Shown here piece after piece: positions 62,646 to 64,000 of a stretch of 64,000 bases of DNA (position 1 is the first letter of the stretch; each line of letters begins with the position of its first letter). Source of the stretch: Aquabacterium sp. OR-4 (lineage in GTDB: Bacteria; Pseudomonadota; Gammaproteobacteria; Burkholderiales; Burkholderiaceae_C); assembly GCF_025290835.2 (NCBI RefSeq), contig NZ_JAOCQD020000002.1, forward strand, positions 682,001 through 746,000, written 5' to 3'. The translations under genes and the position numbers were made by a program. The notes under the pieces were generated by a model. It worked only from the letters and a program-made list of their open reading frames with translations. It was not told the DNA's origin and ran no database searches.

Positions 62646-64000
62646 ATGAGCGACACCGATTTCCACCCCGGCCGCCTGGTGATGGTCGACATCCCCGGCC
62701 GCCACCTCGACGCCGACACCGCAGCCTTCCTGCGCGAACACCGCATCCGCGCGGTGTGCCTGTTCCGCAAGAACCTGGGCGACGAGGCCGAGGTGCGCGA
62801 GCTGCTGGCCGACCTGCACCGCGTGCTGGGCCCGCAGGCGCTGATCGCGCTCGACCAGGAAGGCGGCTCGGTGCTGCGTGCCACCTTCGTGCCGCAGGCG
62901 CCCTCGGCCATGGCCCTGGGCGCCGCCGGCAGCGACGGCGCCGCCTGCGCCCAGGCCGAGGCCGTGGGCGCGGCGGTGGCGCGCGCGCTGCGGGCACTGG
63001 GCATCAACTGGAATTTCGCACCGGTGCTCGATGTCAACAGCAACCCGGCCAATCCGGTGATCGGCGAGCGCAGCTTCGGTGCCGAGCCCGACGCGGTGGC
63101 CCGCCTGGCCGGCGCCTGGATGCGCGGCAGCCTGCGCGAGGGCGTGGCCTGCTGCGTGAAACACTTTCCCGGCCATGGCGACACCCACGAAGACTCGCAC
63201 CACGCCCTGCCCACGGTGAACAAGTCGCTGGCCGAGCTGCTGGCGCTGGAGCTTCGGCCCTTTGCCGCGCTGGCCGGCCAGGCACCGGCGGTGATGAGCG
63301 CGCACATCGTCTACCCGCAGCTCGACCCCGAACACCCCGCCACGCTGAGCCGCCCGCTGCTGCATGGCCTGCTGCGCGAGCGCCTGGGCTACCAGGGCGT
63401 GGTGATCACCGATGCGCTGATGATGCAGGCCGTGCACGCCCGCTGGGGCCATGCCCGCGCCGCGGTGCTGGCGCTGCAGGCCGGCGCCGACATGCCGCTG
63501 GCCCAGGGCAGCCGCGCCGAGCAGGCGGCCACGCTGCAGGCCATCGGCGAGGCCCTGGCCGATGGCCGGCTCGAGCGGGCCGCGCTGCAGCGCTCGGCCG
63601 CGCGCCTGGACGCGCTGGCCACCACCTACCCGGTGCGCCCCGGCCCCTACGACACGCCCACCCGCGCCGCCGACGACCGCCGCATGCACGCCGCCTGGGC
63701 CCGCGGCCTGAGCGCGCTGCGCGACCCGCAGCCGCCAGCGCCTGGCGCCCGCCTGCGCGTGCTCACCCAGGCCGATGTGGCCAGCGACGGCGTGGCCGAG
63801 GCCGGCCTGCCGGCCAGCGCGGTGCGCGGGCTGTTCGAGGGCTGGGCCGATGTCGAGTGGTGCACCGTGCCCGACCTGGCCCGCGCCACCCCGGCCGATC
63901 TGGGCCCGGCCGATGGCCGCGTGCGCGTGCTGGTGTCCAACCACCGGCAGCGTTATGCACCCGGCCATGGCCTGCGCCCCGATCTGCACCTGGCGCTGTG
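62646..64000 (+). CDS. Glycoside hydrolase family 3 beta-N-acetylhexosaminidase (NagZ-like), cut by window end
   Basis: About 451 residues are visible and no stop is reached. GH3 motifs: LIALDQEGGSVLR, NWNFAPVLDVNSNPANPVIG and the NagZ loop KHFPGHGDTHEDSHHALP carrying the catalytic His/Asp pair. VITDALMMQA carries the nucleophilic Asp. It would release GlcNAc from muropeptides or chitin fragments and so feed the three upstream enzymes. It is longer than classic NagZ (about 340 residues), with a C-terminal domain after about residue 350. Confidence 0.92.
   Translation, partial: MSDTDFHPGRLVMVDIPGRHLDADTAAFLREHRIRAVCLFRKNLGDEAEVRELLADLHRVLGPQALIALDQEGGSVLRATFVPQAPSAMALGAAGSDGAACAQAEAVGAAVARALRALGINWNFAPVLDVNSNPANPVIGERSFGAEPDAVARLAGAWMRGSLREGVACCVKHFPGHGDTHEDSHHALPTVNKSLAELLALELRPFAALAGQAPAVMSAHIVYPQLDPEHPATLSRPLLHGLLRERLGYQGVVITDALMMQAVHARWGHARAAVLALQAGADMPLAQGSRAEQAATLQAIGEALADGRLERAALQRSAARLDALATTYPVRPGPYDTPTRAADDRRMHAAWARGLSALRDPQPPAPGARLRVLTQADVASDGVAEAGLPASAVRGLFEGWADVEWCTVPDLARATPADLGPADGRVRVLVSNHRQRYAPGHGLRPDLHLAL

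Overview
This is a very G+C-rich chromosomal window whose codons favour G or C at the third position. The gene content points to a motile betaproteobacterium of the Burkholderiales: FlhDC as flagellar master regulator, betaproteobacterial-type MotA, CheZ, short flagellins and MCPs ending in a CheR-type tail. I would guess a Rubrivivax/Leptothrix/Ideonella-like genus. That rests on gene family and layout only; there is no rRNA or other taxonomic marker here.

Layout. 1-4410 (minus strand): a GT41/OGT-like glycosyltransferase, a type I secretion ABC exporter with an N-terminal C39-like domain, and the start of its HlyD-type partner. 4763-15342 (minus): cheY-cheZ, a 1224-residue protein pairing a free-standing C39-like domain with a very long disordered tail, motA-motB, a membrane-linked methyltransferase, a degenerate HD-GYP-like protein and flhD-flhC. 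15648-18270 (plus): a membrane-anchored proline-rich protein whose receiver domain lies in another frame, and a 443-residue protein just before the flagellins. 19344-26682 (plus): three flagellins, fliD, fliS, fliT, a YcgR-type PilZ brake and a lone GspH-type pseudopilin. 26730-40608: fliE (minus), then fliFGHIJK and fliLMNOPQR (plus). 40756-44179: an HDOD protein, a 0.8 kb repeat island and a convergent NarX/NarL-type two-component pair. 44351-54265 (plus): a compact CheZ-like protein, cheY, cheA, an MCP, cheW and two more MCPs. 54394-59137: an ABC permease, a DODA-type dioxygenase and a BMP-family binding protein. 59401-64000 (plus): an N-acetylglucosamine/cell-wall recycling operon (kinase, nagA, SIS-domain deaminase/isomerase, and a GH3 hexosaminidase cut by the window end).

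Regulation. By eye I find nine sense-oriented sigma-28 (FliA) promoter matches, most with a TCAA rather than TAAA -35 core. They lie before cheYZ, motAB, fliC1, fliC2, fliD, fliST, the HDOD gene, the CheZ-like/cheY/cheA operon and cheW. A tenth, perfect TAAA-N15-GCCGATAA match lies antisense inside fliP. fliF and fliL share a 52-bp promoter block that may mark FlhDC-dependent class II control. The gene set therefore reads as a near-complete late and middle flagellar/chemotaxis cascade; flg genes, flhAB, fliA, cheR and cheB are not in the window.

The least-explained items are the free-standing C39-like protein, the frame-split membrane receiver protein, the compact CheZ-like protein, the unrecognised gene before the flagellins, and several intergenic repeat systems (87-bp array with a dispersed 37-bp core, 24-bp repeat spanning a stop codon, large inverted repeat at 41.6-42.3 kb). 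No tRNA, rRNA, CRISPR array or transposase was recognised.
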